Of a DNA stretch of 64,000 nucleotides, positions 34,317 through 61,383 are shown one piece after another (the first letter of the stretch is position 1; each line of letters starts with the position of its first letter). The translations under genes and the position numbers were made by a program. This DNA comes from Pholis gunnellus (lineage: Eukaryota; Chordata; Actinopteri; Perciformes; Pholidae): positions 15,486,059 through 15,550,058 of the forward strand of contig OU342809.1 in the NCBI GenBank assembly GCA_910591455.2. Reading direction: 5' to 3'. The notes beneath the pieces are model-generated. The model was not told the origin of the DNA. It made no database searches and saw only the letters and a program-made list of their open reading frames with translations.

Positions 34317-35784
34317 CTCTCTTTGCTTACACCTCCGTTATACACAGTCTAAAGAGAGTGTTACTAAGCACTCCACTGCAAACTGTACTGTCCATGATTG
34401 TGTATGTAACAGACATTGTTGGTGTGGGAAGATCCTATTACAAGCTTGAGTAACAAGAGGGAACAAAATACTAAAAGATGGTATTGTCCTCTGCAAAAAA
34501 CTTAAGTCCTGACGTCAACTACGGCCATCAGGTCCATCTAACAAGTACAGCATGTTTTTCCCAACCGATCCTCTTTGGGGAGAACAGCTGAGGCCAACTA
34601 TGCATTCCACAGCTGCACACAGATGTTTTTCTCTCTCTAACATCCTGGAGTAATGTGTACAGTGCTGCAGTCTCAAAACCCCAAAACGTGGGGAAAGAAC
34701 AAACTGGAACAAAAACAACTTAGAATGTATTATATATGTCATCTTCCTACCCTGACAAGACATCCAGACAAACAAAAAGGTGCAAGGAATGAGGTGTTGT
34801 GCAACAGAAACTATAGTAACAGAGTTGTCAAAACACATGGCTGGGTAGATGCAACTGGTTGTAACATGTCAAATTTACCTTCATGACTTCTGTCTCTAAG
34901 ACAGCATCCAGGAAGAGATTAATCTCTGTCAGTTCCTCTGTTGTGACTAGTTCAGCCACGCCTGTGGACCGCTCAAAGTTGTCCAGGAGATTTATGAACA
35001 CTGCCAGGGGAAAAAAAAAGTTTCATTTATCACAGTCTGCAAATGAGCTGGATTTTTTTTTTATGGCCAGAAAGATGAAATATACCCCTGTTTTTTACAG
35101 AGACACTTACGGGAGTAGGTGGTTGTGTGCGTTAGTTTGGTCTCGTTAACATTGGAGAACAGAGGCTGTGAAGCGTGATCCCGTACAACATGGCTGCCTT
35201 GGTTTACAAAACTGGCTCTACCCTGGACAGTCCAAACACAGAATGTACCTTTGTGAAAACAGGAGACAAGCTGAGTGTTGTCAGAATAAGAAGGTGCTTC
35301 GTACCTGAACAGAGATCGTGTAGTCCGTCGCAGGCGTCAGGCGGTTCACATCCAACACCCACAGCTCATTGAAAATAGCGGACAGTTCCTGGTTTACAGT
35401 TGGTCTGTTACACAAAGGTCAGGCATGAGAGAAAAACTGAGAAAAACTGTCAAACTGAATAAACACAGTAAGTCATGAGAAACGTTCCGATTGTCTACTG
35501 TACCTCGATGCATCCAGCCCACTGAGACACAGAAGGGCGAGGAATCCACAGAACCTGCACAGCACACGTTAAACACATTCTCTATAAATACATCAAAGAG
35601 TGGAGATAAAAGAACACTATTAGAATAAAAAGAATTGCCTAGAGCATTACGAAAAAAAAAATACCTGTTGATGTTCTAGTCATAAAATAACTTAAGAAAC
35701 TTAACTTGACTACAACAATGATATTCATTTTATTAGTAATTGGTAAAAAAAAAAAAAAAAAAGTACACACCTTGCAGCCATCAT
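33024..35784 (-). CDS. endou: Secreted poly(U)-specific endoribonuclease (XendoU/ENDOU family), 8 exons, 313 aa
   Basis: Exons: 35771-35784 (ATG at 35784), 35504-35554, 35305-35404, 35111-35222, 34879-35000, 33732-33844, 33413-33563 and 33024-33302 (TGA). Phases agree at all seven junctions. The start MMAARFCGFLALLCLSGLDA is a signal peptide. The rest is one XendoU domain: NQELSAIFNELW, STGVAELVTTEELTEIN, IWFHLYHRHRN, then GFEHVFVGETRSG and IIGFHNWIQFYLQEK. By homology the catalytic residues are His179, His195 and Lys240 (LVKPVGSAFIG). The family cuts RNA at uridylates, needs Mn2+ or Ca2+, and leaves 2',3'-cyclic phosphate ends. One N-glycosylation sequon is visible (N81-E-T). Somatomedin-B repeats found in mammalian ENDOU are absent, as in the fish form I remember as endouc. 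The exon 7 donor was placed at TTA|GTGAGT; an alternative four codons earlier (AGG|GTACAA) would also keep the frame. Confidence 0.9.
34250..34315. repeat. (TA)n microsatellite, about 32 units
   Basis: Uninterrupted TA run in the ENDOU intron between exons 33732-33844 and 34879-35000. It can extrude as a self-complementary hairpin. Confidence 0.95.
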
Positions 35785-36797
35785 GCTTCTTCACTCCGTT
35801 AGCTCAGACTGCAGAGTGCTCTCGTGTCTGTTTCCAGTCCAGTCTCAACCCGATCTTCATATATCCTGCAGGGCTTGTCCGTGTCCATTAATTGCGCATG
35901 GGCGAATGTAAACCAACTCGCTCTGATGTTTACGTTTTGACTGTATAGCCATCAGAGGGCGCTCCATCTCATTGATTTGATGCTCTTCTGCCAAATGTGT
36001 TTAATAAACTACAAATGTAGGCGACGCAGTGATCACAACTTCAGAAAGATAGACGCGAATGATCTTCTGTTTTTACACAGCTTTCTTGCACCGCTGTAAC
36101 ATAGAAAGCATGCTTTCTCCAACTCGTTCCTTGGTCAATGAATTAAATGCAGGGAGGTCCAACATGTATGACTTTAATTCCGGCTCTCGTTAAATGCATC
36201 AAACCAATGGAGAAACACTGTAAGACAGCAGGCCCGGATGCTGTCACTCTACGGACACAAGAGAAACATCAAATTAGGGTCACCCTCGAAGCGCGTACTG
36301 CACGCACTTCTATACTATTTGACATTAACCTATTTGTGGTGGGTGACCCATCTGGGCAGTGTCTTCTGCATGGTACTGGTTAAAGTTTGCACGTGTATGA
36401 ATTTATTTGCTAACTTTACAAACATGTCATGAGACCTTGAGCCAAAATCCAACTTTGAGATTTTTTATTATTTTTGCAAATGTGCTCACATGCTGGATAT
36501 TCCCCAAAAAGCTGTTTTTAATTAAATTGCCAAAGAATAAAACATGGCATTGGTTGACCTGGACTCTATGAGAACTTTGAGATTAGACATGCCTTCAGGA
36601 AGGACCTGATGATTCCACGGCTGCTATGTTTTGTCTCCAGGTTCATCATTCAGATCTTCATTTAAACAAAAACAATCTGTTTGGTAATCAGAAGATTTCT
36701 ACTTTCACTCGACAATTTCTCTGAAACAAACACCAACCGGGGACTTATTGCAGCTGGACTGCTACTTTTGACGAAAATCCAAAATTATTTAAATAAC
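35785..36797. other. Intergenic region: ENDOU upstream DNA and PPFIBP1 3' flank
   Basis: The ENDOU promoter should lie just right of 35784. A possible TATA element (ATATATG, minus strand, 35858-35864) is 75-80 bases upstream of the start codon. Near 35950 a GAGGGCGCTCC motif resembles half of a CTCF site. No gene is seen in the rest. Short plus-strand open frames near 36147-36432 match nothing I know. Confidence 0.45.
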
Positions 36798-36803
36798 TTT
36801 ATT
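36798..36803 (-). terminator. PPFIBP1 poly(A) signal candidate
   Basis: AATAAA on the minus strand (ATCAATAAAGTTATT), about 915 bases past the stop at 37719. The intervening AT-rich sequence is the likely 3' UTR. Confidence 0.6.
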
Positions 36804-37718
36804 GATCTAAGAAATTAATAAAAGTAAAAAAACAAAACATGTATGGTCAAGGGTTGCATTATGACATTATTATTTCCAATAAATCGGACATTATGTTAGC
36901 TCACAAATCTGAATATGCAACAACGCTTTCCAAAATAAGGGTTCCATTAAAAATCAATTTATAGTAGAAAATAAAAAAAAATAAAAAACAAGAACTTACA
37001 TACTGTAAATGTGTTGAATTCCAAGACCATGCAATGATATTCATTAGGCATTGTATTGTATGATATGCATTGGTGCAAATACATGTTGAACATTACTGTT
37101 GAGTGAAAACCTGTAAAATGTTCAGTGTAGGATAAAATATATGACAATTCCTGTGTTATTAGCAGGGTTTAGTTCTGTAGAAAACATAGCAGCTGTTTCG
37201 GAGTTATTACTTTACACCAACTTCTAAAAATGGGAAAATCTTCTCAGCATATCACTTCTTTTTTCAATATTTCTACAGTCAGAAAGGAATTTAAAAGACA
37301 TATATTAAAATCTATATTGGCATATTTCTTTCTGCTGGATGACACTTCCGTTCTATCATAAATAGAAATGTGCCAGTACACAACTGAGTACAAAATATCT
37401 CCAGAAACCAGCTGGTAGGCAAGCAGTGGTGTTGCCCTAAATGTTCCCTAGCTGTCATCAGACGACAGTAACGGAGACAAAGTTCAGGAGTGATAGTGGC
37501 TACTGGACTGTAGGCTGTCACAACACCTTTGTTTAAAAAGAAAAAAAAGAAAGAAAAAAAAGAAACACTGTAATACTTTTGGCTCATCTTTGAATGTAAC
37601 ACTAAGAAGAAATGTGGGAGCATTGTTGGGGTTTGTCGAGACAAGTCTGTGTGCGAGTGGAGAGGATTGGCACAGAGTTTCATTCACAGCAGGACCCGGT
37701 CTCAATGTGCCGACGTTC

Positions 37719-52167
<14,449 letters not shown>

Positions 52168-52952
52168 CTTTAGTCACTGATGAACCTGGAAGGACAATGA
52201 TGAAAAAAAAATAAACAGTGCTTTTTAATATTATCTTTTGTAGAGAAGCTTCATAAAAACCTCCACACATGCATTATGTAACACATAAAACGACAACAAG
52301 AAATCTCACATTAAACTGAGAGGAATTTACAATGAAAACATTCACGATTATTGGGACAATTCACCCAGAGCAGCGATAAGTACAGTTTAGTCTGGGGAAT
52401 AAAACAGTTATGACAGCTGTACTGTGTGCTGGAGATCTGAATATCAACAGTGCAGAAAGAGGACGTATCCGGCAAACAGTGGTGTTCAGCTCTCCAGGCA
52501 CAACGCGCAGTAATGTTGACATTAAGCATGTGATTACAAAAGGTTCCCACCCAGGAATTAGGCTGTGACTGCAGGACATCCTCAACAAGCCGCTATGCCT
52601 AAAAGGGGACATTACCCGTTTGTGAGATGGATGTGACTGTTTTGAGCAAAATTACAGAAAAGCAAAAAAAAATAAAATGATATATGTGCTCGGCTGATTT
52701 GTTCTCTGATCCCTGAGCAGGTGATGAATAATGCATTACAGAATATCAATCAGGCCATTTACCTCAAATATAGGCAGAATGAATGTCCTGCCAATAGGAC
52801 ACTGGACACTCTGTTTGGATCAGAGTTACATTTCAGTGTCCCAGTCTTGGACATCTGCCCCAGCGGCACAACAGACCCATTATCGTCAAATCAAAAGGCT
52901 CTGCTGTATATTCACGCATGCTTAAACATGCATGCTGAGGCACTCATCTGCG

Positions 52953-53097
<145 letters not shown>

Positions 53098-53869
53098 CTT
53101 CCTTTAATCAGCTGCCTCATATCCTGGGAGTGCCCGTCACTGGGACGTACCACCATTTACAAACTTTATGGAAACCACCCACAGACCTAACACTGTTATT
53201 TCAGCATTTCTGTGGCCTCATTTTCCATTATGTGTAAAATAAGCATGCACTAAAACACAAGAACACACACACAAGGCCAAGAAGAGATGAGAGGAACCAG
53301 CATGCCACCAGTCAGCTCCACAGTAAACTGCTGAGTGGTTTCCAACAGTAAAACCCTGAATGAGGGTAAAAATGCTCCTCTTATAGGCTGCCTACAGTGA
53401 CTGCTTATACACTTATACAAATGAGAGAAGCAGAGTGCAGAGCAGAAACCCGTTTCTCACAGTTATCTCCAAAAGGCCATTACAATGTTGTTGTTTTTTT
53501 TACTTAGGTTAAGGAACGATGTGCTCAAATTACTTGATGAATTCAAAAGATAACATTTCAATGGCTGTGTTTTCAGAGGGAACCTAAAAATATCATGCCC
53601 ACTGAAAAACCAGCAATGGTGCAAGACCTAGTATCAGCAGTCCCACATGGTATCTTACCAGATATACACGCAACATTAGGCAGAAATAAAGAAGGAAAAC
53701 AGGAAAATAAGCACACCATAAGTCTACCTAAATAAGTCAAAGCTGAATCCCATAGCGAGAGGAATTTGACTTTAACCCCTTATGTGACTGTTTGATGCTC
53801 TCTTTGCATCAGGTCACTCAACCACATAGACACTTTAGGAGGATTTGTTCATGTCCTGTGTAATAATAT

Positions 53870-54430
53870 TCTTCTACGCGCAAGCAGTGTCGTAAAAAGT
53901 GCTTTCACGTCTTTTTCATATTGTATGCAACTGTTGTCTATCTGTGACAGCAAATAAAGCTGCTGCTGCTGCATTGGGTTGGAAATCAGTATAAAGTGCC
54001 TCCGATAGAGTGTTAAAGATCACCGACCAGCAAGCTGCAACAGCAGGGCATGACCAAAACATATGGGTTAAATTGGCGGGGGTATTACGACATCCGTCGC
54101 AACTTGGGTCTGTTTTAGGGTAAATTTGAGTTAGTCTTGCTTTGGACCACTTGAGCTTGATATTGGTCTTTTAAATTGTATTTTAATTGTCATTCCCTCA
54201 CACGGTTCCAAATGTCCTCATCCATGTCTTTTTCAAGCTCACTCTCCTGGTCAGCCCTAATCTTTGCACGGTTCATGTTTTTGAGGGAAGCTTTACAATC
54301 ATGTATTCTTGCACTTAGCCTTTTTTTTAGTTAAAAGGGATCTCTAACATATCATCTAAGCCTGAAACGGCAAGGTCAATACCAGCGTCGCAGTCACTGT
54401 TGGTAATGAGAAGAAGATTTAAAAACTCAC
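53870..54430 (-). mobile_element. Decayed L1/Tx1-type LINE fragment (reverse transcriptase C-terminal region)
   Basis: On the minus strand a broken frame reads WSKARLTQIYPKTDPSCDGC and, ten residues on, LTHMFWSCPAVAACWSVIF. This is the Cys-rich C-terminal pattern of vertebrate L1-like LINEs (WSK..L..IYP..DP.CDRC...A.L.HMFW.CP). Further upstream (54140-54430) similar sequence is interrupted by stops and frame changes. The copy is truncated and dead, lying in the first intron of PPFIBP1, in the same orientation as the gene. Confidence 0.75.
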
Positions 54431-54884
54431 TCGACTTCAACGACAAATGCACAGCAGAAAGTCTTTAACGGCATAGACAGAGTTTGGATCACTATGACTC
54501 AAAGTGGAATGAAGGAAACCCTGAGTCAGCTCTTCTCTCACTGCAGAGAGGCAAACATGGGTAAGGTTAACACGTGGCTTTCAGCAAACAAGACTTCAAA
54601 CGCATCAGGTCAAGACCAAACATGCCGCTCAGAGAGCCGCCGTCCGTGTGTCAATCAATGCTAAACAAGCGTAAAGACCGTCTCTGAGCTCTTCCTGGAT
54701 TCAGTGGACATAAGATCTGAGCAAAAGGAATGCCTCATCCCAGAAGTGCACTGTGTCCTCGGGTCCTGGGACGCCTCCATGGTATGTTAGTCAAAACAAA
54801 GGAGGGTTGTCTAGCAAGCAGCAGGGGGACTTTGCCTATTTTGTCTACACTAAACAAAAGCTGTGGATCAGAGCGTGTTTCCAG

Positions 54885-55000
54885 GCTGAAACAAATGATT
54901 TTTTTTTCTTAATTAATCCATTAATTGTTTGTCTATAAAATGTCAGAAAATAGTGAAAAAGTTGCAGATCATGTTTTATGACAGCACAAATGTATGTTTA
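54885..55000 (+). repeat. Degenerate interspersed repeat, 'GATTAAT' family, copy 6 (partial)
   Basis: Contains TTAATTAATCCATTAATTG then TATAAAATGTCAGAAAATAG and GTGAAAAAGTTGCAG. This is the 5' third of the repeat only. It lies in PPFIBP1 intron 1. Confidence 0.6.
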
Positions 55001-55596
55001 CATTGCTTGTTCTGAAAAAAAAAAAAAAATGAATATATATATATATTTATATTGAGTTAGCTATTTTAAATCCTCACATTGGAATGTTGGGAAAGTGATT
55101 CATTGATCACTAAAACAGTTATAGCAGATGATGCATTTCCTGTCCATCCACTAATCAGTTAAGTGTATTTTAATCTTTGCTTAGTTAAGAATGCATTATA
55201 GAGGCACTATCTGCACCTGTATGTCATCAGTTCAAGCTTGCTATCCAAGGAGACATCTCCAACAAGCCAGCATCAGTCTCAAAAACAAAGTGTCACTGTC
55301 CGCTCCTCTATAAGCACCACTTAGACCAACCATAAGACACACAGAGAGGGCTTTTGTTCATGGTAGTGAGGTATTTTGACCGAGAGGCATGAGAGGACAA
55401 AAACATGAAAAATAAAATAAAAAATGCTATGCTCCGCTACAGTACACACTGCATTTGCAACAACACCTGCATACTCCTTTCAGAGCTCAGCGCCCTCAAA
55501 ACAAAACCAGAAGAAAAAACCCTGCAAAAAGCAATCTTGCCCTTTGGTGAAAGCAGCCATATAATTCATTGAGACATGCAGAGAATAATGAATACA

Positions 55597-55610
55597 GGGG
55601 GGGGGGGGGG
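55597..55610. repeat. Poly-G run of 14
   Basis: Mononucleotide run in PPFIBP1 intron 1. Confidence 0.9.
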
Positions 55611-57681
55611 AGTGGACCACAATAATGGCTTTTCATATCCTTGAGCTCTGGTCCCTTCAGGCAGCGGGAACCATACCCCATCCTCACTGAACACTACAGA
55701 AAGAGAAGATCTTGTAGTTCCTCAGTCCTGAATGACCGGCCAACTCTGCTCTTGCACGCACACAGAAAATAGAAAACAAAATATAAGCCTCCGGGCCACT
55801 TGTCTGTGACGGGAGAAAGTGTTTACAGCAGCCAAGCAACTGGCTCTCACAGCTAGTATTGTACTACTGGTGGTAAAAAAAAATTTTTTTAAAAAGCCAG
55901 AGGAGAGAAGAATTTACAATCATAAATCATACAGCCGTTTGCTTTACTTGTTCTTTTTATACCCGGGTAACATAAAGGAAGATGAAGGGGATGGATCCAA
56001 GTATCACCACATCAGGACACTTTCCACGTCTCGAGTCATGCAGGCCTTGACTCAGTCGTCACCTTCCCACAATATTTCCATGGAGAAAAGCTGGATGAAT
56101 GCTCTATTCAGCTCTGCACTTTTCTTTAAACGTCATCCAAGTGTGTTTGGGCACTAACCATGTAGGGTGTTGTGCCACACCATAAAAACATGCTTAAAAT
56201 AGTTATAGTGCGAGCGAACCTGCCTGCTGTGATTTCCTCTCGTGACAGAGCTTACGTTATTGTCTTCAAGTTTAAGGGTGCATGAGTGGTAGCAGAGCAG
56301 GCTGCGTGTCCGCCGATGCAGCCGGCGGCGGCAGGGCGCTGCTCTCGTATAACCTGCAGCTATTTACAACCCGAGTGAGCAGGCAGAATACATCATCACT
56401 AATTTTATACCAGCAAACTACGCCTGCTTATATGAAAACCTGGAGTCTGTGCCAATCTGAAGGAGCCCTTTCTCCCTCTTTAGGATTTGTTCCTGCTCGT
56501 ACGTATGCAAAAGAGCAAAGCTGCAATTAATGTATGCTGGACAGCAGCACACATTCTTATCATGTTACTCGTGGCTGCACTGCTTCTACCTCCATTTGGC
56601 GAAGAAGTTATTCGTCTTTAACATTATGCCAAAAAGAAATACAACACTGAACAGTGCACATGTGGTACAGAGGGTTAGGTTATGTAAATACAAATGTTTA
56701 AAAGGTGCACACACACACACACACCACACACACACTTGATGTTTTGTTGTGTGTGAGCCTACCCAGCCTCACTCAATATCTGAACAACTATAAAAAAAAG
56801 TAGCTTGTTGCAATTTTACAATATGTTTTAGCATTCTTGTCTCAAGAAAAGACTGTAAAAAGGTGAAATAAAGAGCCTTAGGGGGTTCCCTACAATCTGA
56901 ACAATAATTAACATTTTGAAGGAAAACCCCCAGAGTAAAGTTACACAATTTGACACAACACAACTTCATAATCAACAGCATTAGACTGGCGGGTACCTTG
57001 ACATTACCTAGTATTTGGTTTTCACACAATTCATTTGTTTTGGAAAGCATTTCAGAAGGGAGGCCAAACTGTTTAAAGAAGTCAACTGGAGGGCAATGCA
57101 ACAGCTGATTAAAAACACAGACAGTGAACGTCGCCAAATGTACAGTCTGAGTCAATCCACCTCGGGTTAACTCCATTATTTATGTTCCAAAGTAGTTTTA
57201 TCTCAGTCGGCACCACCTCAAGGCCACAATAAACCAGGTCAGATTAGTCTGTGAAGAGGTGGCCTCAGGCTGTGAGCGTTACTAGTGCACAACGCTCATA
57301 AACCAATAGACGGACTCTCTCACGTCAGAAACCTTTAACGTTGTGATGGGTTCATATTTTGGTGTAAATCAAACGTTACCTCCAGATGAAACTACTATCA
57401 CTGTAAAGTTAGGCTGAGACGTTACAGTTAACACTAGTGAACCTGGTTCACGTTGGTTAAATTAGGGGAAGATACAACAACAGTCAGGGTTACGCTCCAA
57501 CGGTTTTTATGCAACAAGTGATGTAAAAATGTAAAATTAACAGCTTAACGAGCGTTAACGGTGAGCCAGATAACTTGTCCCAGGACCCTGGTAGTACAGG
57601 AGTTTGTTCCGACAAGCTAAGTTAAACGTTAGCCACCAAACCGAAGTTAATGTAAATAATGAATCACAGCCAAAGACTCAC

Positions 57682-57800
57682 CGAAAGTCTGCTCGAAGAG
57701 CTTTGAGATTCCCGTGAGTCTGTTGGTTGTTTACAATAACTCCACGACAACGTAACTTGGTTTCTGAACTTCTCCGTGGCGACCAGTACTACCCACGTCC
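57682..57800 (-). other. ppfibp1: PPFIBP1 non-coding first exon (5' UTR), approximate right end
   Basis: A strong donor (TTTCG|GTGAGTCTT, exon end 57682) sits in a GC-richer block 5.5 kb upstream of the exon that carries the start codon. That exon begins with an acceptor at 52185 and has 18 bases of 5' UTR, so an upstream non-coding exon is required. This is the best candidate. The right end is a guess. Confidence 0.55.
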
Positions 57801-57960
57801 GTCCACATTGCTACGCCATGATGTACCGAGGTGACGGGATTGTTGGAGATGGAAGTTGGAAAACTTGGGACGTCGTGGCAGGAACATCCCGCCCCGCTGC
57901 AGCGTGGATTGGCTCCGGAGCAGGAATGTAACGCATGATGGGAGTTCTGGTGCCTTCGCT
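57800..57960 (-). promoter_or_regulatory. PPFIBP1 promoter with ZNF143-like, GC-box and CCAAT motifs
   Basis: The block has a GC box (CCCGCCCCGC, near 57890), an ATTGG inverted CCAAT box (57908) and, at 57933-57946, GCATGATGGGAGTT. Its reverse complement, AACTCCCATCATGC, closely matches the ZNF143/Staf core found at many housekeeping promoters. No TATA box is seen. The motifs are read directly; promoter function is inferred from position. Confidence 0.5.
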
Positions 57961-59142
57961 GTTGCATGGGGAAAATGGGAAATTAGAAACTTACAGCCGC
58001 TCACTGTTGACATCAGCAATGCACAGGGCGCGAAGATTATCTAAAAACCGATTCATCTTTATTTGTCCGTTTATCACAGGGGAGGGGGGAGGGGGGGATT
58101 TATAATATATACCAGGAACAATCGCAGTCAACAGTCGCTTGATGGTCCTAAATGTTTTTGCTGAAACCTGAAAGCAGCATATTCCTCAAAGTGTGGGAGG
58201 AGCCTGCTGTGTCTCAGCTTCAAAAGAAGCACCGGCGACATCAAGTGGTCTTTAGTGTCAGAGGGAGAATAATATCCTTTATCCTGCACTGTGCAAAAAC
58301 AGTTCAATACATTTGAATAAAAGTACAGAAGCATTAAAAGCAACATGTATTTAATATGCAGAATGTTATGTTACATAGTATAATACTGGAGTGGATTATT
58401 GTTTCTGATGCATACATCTAAATTTAATCAAGGTAGAACTTATATTTTAAGAACATCGCATCATATTTTTTTAATCTGGTGGGATGTTAGTAAATTGTTA
58501 GTCTGTAAATGAATTAGTAACTATAGCTATCTGGTAAATGTGTTGGGAGTAAAAAGCACAATATTTCCATCTGAAATGATAATTACTGCAGACATGTGTT
58601 GACTACCAAGTCTATTCAGGGCAGATGTTAAAGGGCAGTCAAGGTAAACTGAGAGGCACAGTAAACATTACAATATGTTTACTTAGAATTGATTTAGGGT
58701 CTTTGTGAAAGTTAATCTGGCCACAAGTGCAGAATGGATATGTAATAATATAAAATGAGAAGGACAAGTATACAATTTCATTGTCACGTGATGTTCATGA
58801 CTTACTCGAGAAGAGAGATGATGAGACACAGAAATTATGAAAACTACAATCAAATAATACAGCAAATAAAACAACAACAAAAGAACAAAACAAAACATTG
58901 ATCCAAAATACGGTAAAAAAATTATATAAAATAAAACAAGGCAGAAATGAATGCTTTTCATATTGTGATAACTTAACAAGACAACATCTAAAATGTCTAG
59001 TGCTCCTCAACTCCATCTCTAAGTTATTGTAATGTAATTTGTCAGAGGGAATAGAAGATGTGATGCTGTAACAATTCCTCGAAATCCAAACATCGACTGG
59101 GTAATTCCTCTGCTTCCAGTGAATAGAATAACCCACTCTGGG
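57961..59142. other. Intergenic region between PPFIBP1 promoter and GCAP gene 3' end
   Basis: This should include the GCAP 3' UTR. Candidate minus-strand poly(A) signals are ATTAAA near 58471 and 58424 and AATAAA near 58058. A minus-strand open frame at 58128-58346 has no family resemblance. Nothing else is recognised. Confidence 0.45.
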
Positions 59143-61383
59143 TCACTCATGGGCCCCCAAAGCGGTGTCAGTCCTCAGGGGCCTCTCCACCTTCACTGTG
59201 CTGGGGTCACATTCCAGCATCTCCCTGATCCAATCATCATCCAGCGCTCCCTCAATGAACTCCTCCAGACTGATGACGGCTACAGACATAACAAGGACAG
59301 ACAGTGATTACAGACAAAGAGCAGAGGACAGACTATCAGTATCAATTGGTTCACTTCCCTACTTAATATTTAATACTTAATATAAGTGAGCAAGAGCTTA
59401 CTGTTTGTAATGTTAGTCTGCCAATACAAGTGCCTACCAAAGTAGATATAATTATTATTATATACGTATGTATGATGAATATTAGTTGTCTTTAACGTTT
59501 TTCTAAATGTAAACAGTATGTACACCATTTACAACCTAAACTGTATCCTCTACAGGAGAGAAACAAAGCACCATTCTGAGGCCCTCACTACGCTGTAGCA
59601 TACATGCTAAATGTTTTGAACTTAATACCTTTTAGGTTCAGGATTCATCTCATATATGTTTAGTAGATTCAGCATTATTGAACATTACACATGATGTGGT
59701 TTATCCTCAATTAGATGCATTATCTCAGCTTTAGGCATGTGCTTGCTTTATCTTTTGATAATTGAACAACTATCTTAGAGTCTTAGACTTGTCCCAACTA
59801 GTAAAAGTTTATTTTTAGGCTTGCATCACATAATTGACATAAGGGCTTTAATAAAAGTCAATTTGGAGTTTCAGAGTTTCTATTGTTTCATAATGGAGTA
59901 TTTGGGGGTATTTTTAAGGTATATTTAACATAGCCATTATCTTTATGAGTCTAGCTTATTGAGAGAAGAAAACATACAAAGTTAATTTGGTTCCATGCTA
60001 AAATAACACGTGATTTCAAGCAGAAAAGGAAAATGATTTCTTCACCATTATTGTCTTTATCTAACCGCATAAACATCCTGTTGGTACACTCCTCGGCTGT
60101 AAGAGGGTTGGGTTCGGTTAAAGCAGCTGTCACGCTCATCTTATACACAGCCTGTGAACAAAAGGAAACACACACACTAGTGGGACAGAAAGATGCGTCT
60201 GTGGTACCATCTCGTGATCAGTAAGAGTAGTAGTGAATGTACCTGCATGATGTCCAGCATTTCTTCCCTTGTAATGGCTCCGTCTCTGTCTTTGTCATAG
60301 AGCTTGAATGACCACCGCAGCTTCTCTACAGCCGAGCCCTCGATGAGCATGCTGATGGCCATGACATACTCCCTGAAATCAACCACCCCGTCCTGCAGAG
60401 AAGCGCCCACCATTAACATCTTTGTTTGCTATTCATTCTTCCCGATTGTTGTCACTTTATGTCGCATTACTACGATACAGCATTTAGTATTGTCCCGTTC
60501 CAGCTGTAGTATTCCCTCCAGACTCACGTGATATACAGCGTAAAGTCATGCAGTGTAGTTCGCTCACCCCGTTATTGTCCAATGTGCGGAATATCTGTTC
60601 TGCATACTCAGCTGACTCCCTGCCCACTGTTCCATTGCTGAAATGCCTTTGAAACTCATGAAGAGTGATCAGCCCACTTGGACATTCATTGATAAACTTT
60701 CTATAACAAAAAGACAATCAACACATTTGTTTCATTAAGAGAGAAGAACAATGTCAGAAGCATGGGGCAGTTTGGATAAAAGGTCAGATCTGTAGAAGAA
60801 ACATGTCCTTCGATATTAAGAGAATTAAGATCAACCTCTGTGGGGATTACACGTGTTTGAAAGCTTGCTTACACCCTGGGACATAGAGTGTTAAGATAAT
60901 TAGGCCAAATGATTTTGAACCACTTCACTACAACATGGCAAAGTGAAGCAAATCAGCAGTGTGTTAGTAGGGCTAGAGACACAATTCCTCAACCGAGTAC
61001 AGAAACTAAAAAAAAGAACGAAAGAAACAAAAGGCAAAGGATGTGCTTTGTAGATTTGTCTGGAAAATACCGTATTCTACACAACAAAAGGAGACCTAGT
61101 AGTATGCTTTTTGAAAGTTGCTTCAAAAATCTGCAGTTTAAGCTGCATCTATAGTTGTAGCTACGCATGTTACAACTTTTCACCGCTCAGAGGGGAGCCT
61201 TGGACGTCTCCACTCTCTCCAAACTTTCATTTACTTTAACAGCCATCTTCTACCTGAATACACACTTCATTAACAGCGTCTGGCAATTTTAAAAGCCAAA
61301 TGAAAATCTTACCTGGACCACTCGTACAGCTCAGTGACATAAGACCCCCCTCTCCTACTAGGCAGAGTAGCAGCTTGGCCCAT
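59143..61383 (-). CDS. guca1: Guanylate cyclase-activating protein (GCAP), neuronal calcium sensor family, 5 exons, 198 aa
   Basis: GCAPs are myristoylated EF-hand proteins that activate photoreceptor guanylate cyclases when calcium falls, restoring cGMP after light. Exons: 61313-61383 (ATG at 61383), 60568-60700, 60243-60392, 60046-60151 and 59143-59279 (TGA). The frame is intact. The N-terminus MGQAATLPSRRGG has the Gly2 myristoylation site. EF1 is degenerate (ECPSG, residues 29-33), as is usual. EF2 (65-76, DNNGDGVVDFRE) and EF3 (101-112, DKDRDGAITREE) have full ligand sets. EF4 (149-160, DKDNNAVISLEE) has Ala for the usual Gly at loop position 6. Residue 23 is Ser where other GCAPs have Tyr after the Trp (EWSRKF against EWYRKF). 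The sequence resembles the extra fish GCAPs (GCAP4/5/7; guca1d-g) more than GUCA1A, B or C, but I cannot fix the letter. An acceptor one base before the ATG implies an unseen 5' UTR exon. Confidence 0.9.

Noticed and set aside
36147..36432. Two overlapping plus-strand frames of 64 and 78 codons, one with a hydrophobic stretch
   Set aside because: No match to any known family, no promoter or poly(A) context, and an overlapping pair in different frames suggests chance.
58128..58346. 72-codon minus-strand frame between the GCAP and PPFIBP1 genes
   Set aside because: No family resemblance; most likely GCAP 3' UTR or intergenic sequence.
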